From contig CAIMFT010000065.1 in the NCBI GenBank assembly GCA_903840385.1, positions 1 to 50,526 of the forward strand: 50,526 nt of DNA, written 5' to 3'. This DNA is from an uncultured Holophagaceae bacterium. GTDB lineage: Bacteria; Acidobacteriota; Holophagae; Holophagales; Holophagaceae. A program made the translations under genes and the position numbers. Position 1 is the first letter of the stretch, and every line of letters begins with the position of its first letter. Below are positions 49,679 through 50,526 of the stretch, one piece after another. Below the pieces are notes generated by a model. It was not told the origin of the DNA. It ran no database searches and worked only from the letters and a program-made list of their open reading frames with translations.

Positions 49679-50526
49679 TGGATCTCTACGGCGCGCTCCG
49701 GCCGCTGATCTTCAGCCTGGACCCCGAGACTGCCCACAACCTGGCCTTCCTGCTGGGCGAGGGCGCCTGCCTCCTGCCCGTGCTGCCCGAAGCCCAGGTC
49801 CATGCCTCCTTGCGGTGTCAGGCCTTGGGGCTCGACTTCCCCACTCCGCTGGGACTGGCAGCGGGTCTGGACAAGGGCGCAACCCTGCTGCCGCTCTGGA
49901 AGGCCCTGGGCTTTGGCCATGTGGAGATCGGCACCGTCACGCCCCGGCCCCAGCCGGGCAACCCCAAGCCCCGCTTGTTTCGGTTCCCGGAAGCTGGCCT
50001 GATCCTCAACCGCATGGGCTTCAACAGCGAGGGCGCCGAGGTGGTGGCAGCGCGTCTGCAGCGCCGACCGGCCGGCCTGATCGTGGGCGGCAACCTGGGG
50101 AAGAACAAGGAGACGCCGGAGGCCCAGGCCCTGGACGACTACCGCGCGGCCTACCGCCTCATTGCCCCCGAGGTGGACTACATCGCCTTGAACGTGAGCA
50201 GCCCCAACACCCCGGGTCTCCGCAACCTGCAGGCTCCGGAGGCGCTGAAGCCCCTGCTGGCGGGCATGCTTGACCTACGGAAGGAGCTGGCTCTTGAGGG
50301 CCAGCCCCTCCTGCTGAAGCTGGCCCCGGATCTGGCGCCCGAGGACCTGGACGCCATCGTGGAGGTGGCGGTTGCCTCCGGCATCTCGGGCCTCATTGCA
50401 ACGAACACCACCCTGGACCGGGGCGTGGTGCCTGAGCCCCTGCGAGCCCGGGTGGAGGCCCAGGGCGCCGGCGGCCTGAGCGGCGTGCCACTCAAGAAGA
50501 AAGCCCGGGAGGTGCGCCTCCACATC
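49678..50526 (+). CDS. pyrD: Dihydroorotate dehydrogenase (quinone), partial at the right edge
   Basis: PyrD oxidises dihydroorotate to orotate with FMN and a quinone in the membrane, the fourth step of pyrimidine synthesis. 283 residues are visible before the window ends. The N-terminus MDLYGALRPLIFSLDPETAHNLAF is the membrane-associated class 2 helix region. LGLAAGLDKGA, IGTVTPRPQPGNPKPRLFR, LNRMGFNSEG, NVSSPNTPGLRNLQ (class 2 catalytic Ser), KLAPDL and IATNTT follow. The ATG at 49678 shares TAATG with the preceding lipoprotein stop. The class 2 type indicates coupling to the respiratory quinone pool. Confidence 0.95.
   Translation, partial: MDLYGALRPLIFSLDPETAHNLAFLLGEGACLLPVLPEAQVHASLRCQALGLDFPTPLGLAAGLDKGATLLPLWKALGFGHVEIGTVTPRPQPGNPKPRLFRFPEAGLILNRMGFNSEGAEVVAARLQRRPAGLIVGGNLGKNKETPEAQALDDYRAAYRLIAPEVDYIALNVSSPNTPGLRNLQAPEALKPLLAGMLDLRKELALEGQPLLLKLAPDLAPEDLDAIVEVAVASGISGLIATNTTLDRGVVPEPLRARVEAQGAGGLSGVPLKKKAREVRLHI

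Noticed and set aside
1..50526. CRISPR arrays, rRNA or tRNA genes
   Set aside because: No regularly spaced short repeats and no recognisable rRNA or tRNA cores were seen; a tRNAscan-SE and Infernal run would settle this.

Overview
The window is about 50.5 kb of very GC-rich, densely packed bacterial chromosome. It has short intergenic gaps, many 1-bp and 4-bp stop/start overlaps, TTG and GTG starts, and clear GGAGG-type ribosome binding sites. The gene content points to a Gram-negative heterotroph: an OmpA barrel, several lipoproteins, LPS/rhamnan sugar genes, CheZ, a split acyl-CoA carboxylase and a complete C5 heme pathway. Codon use, the PATAN/DUF4388 gene, the rpoZ type and dispersed palindromic repeats suggest a Geothrix/Holophaga-like member of the Acidobacteriota. 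That assignment is inference from recall and was not tested. No rRNA, tRNA, CRISPR array, prophage or insertion sequence was recognised.

Left part (1-10.7 kb): a DUF1028 protein, then ileS-lspA, mscL with a C-terminal zinc-ribbon-like tail, and an OmpA-family porin. The porin's leader carries a perfect TGTGA-N6-TCACA site next to an AT-rich promoter island. Next come a biotin carboxylase and biotin carrier pair, a CGRKGDP-type lipoprotein, coaBC, and rpoZ with a 16-bp terminator stem.

Middle (10.7-26.6 kb): a TetR-controlled YbhGFSR-like ABC efflux operon in which the last permease gene has an in-frame TAA. It is followed by a DODA-type dioxygenase; pdxJ with a DUF4388 gene and a CheZ phosphatase that has a HAMP-like stretch; an FAA-family hydrolase and xerC; fadD, an FKBP lipoprotein and a PAS histidine kinase; and a NarL-type regulator that converges on the kinase with an 8-bp overlap.

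NosL cluster (26.8-30.5 kb): NosL, a small secreted protein, an FtsX/MacB-type permease, an ATPase and a Cys/His-rich polytopic membrane protein. No N2O reductase gene is in the window. This is the best candidate for a poorly described system, possibly copper handling.

Heme and shikimate (30.5-39.8 kb): a phosphatase-like protein, then a minus-strand block hemA-hemC-hemD-hemB-hemL-hemE-hemN preceded by aroC. It encodes every step from glutamyl-tRNA to protoporphyrinogen IX. A 93-bp palindromic repeat splits hemL from hemE.

Surface polysaccharide (39.9-49.7 kb): rmlB-rmlD-rmlC-rmlA (dTDP-L-rhamnose) flanked by two GT2 glycosyltransferases and a GT9 heptosyltransferase-like gene. Both convergent junctions share a CTAG overlapping stop. 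Then come a HEAT-like/cyclophilin isomerase, a Wzi-like outer-membrane barrel, an Ig-like lipoprotein, and pyrD, which runs off the right edge.
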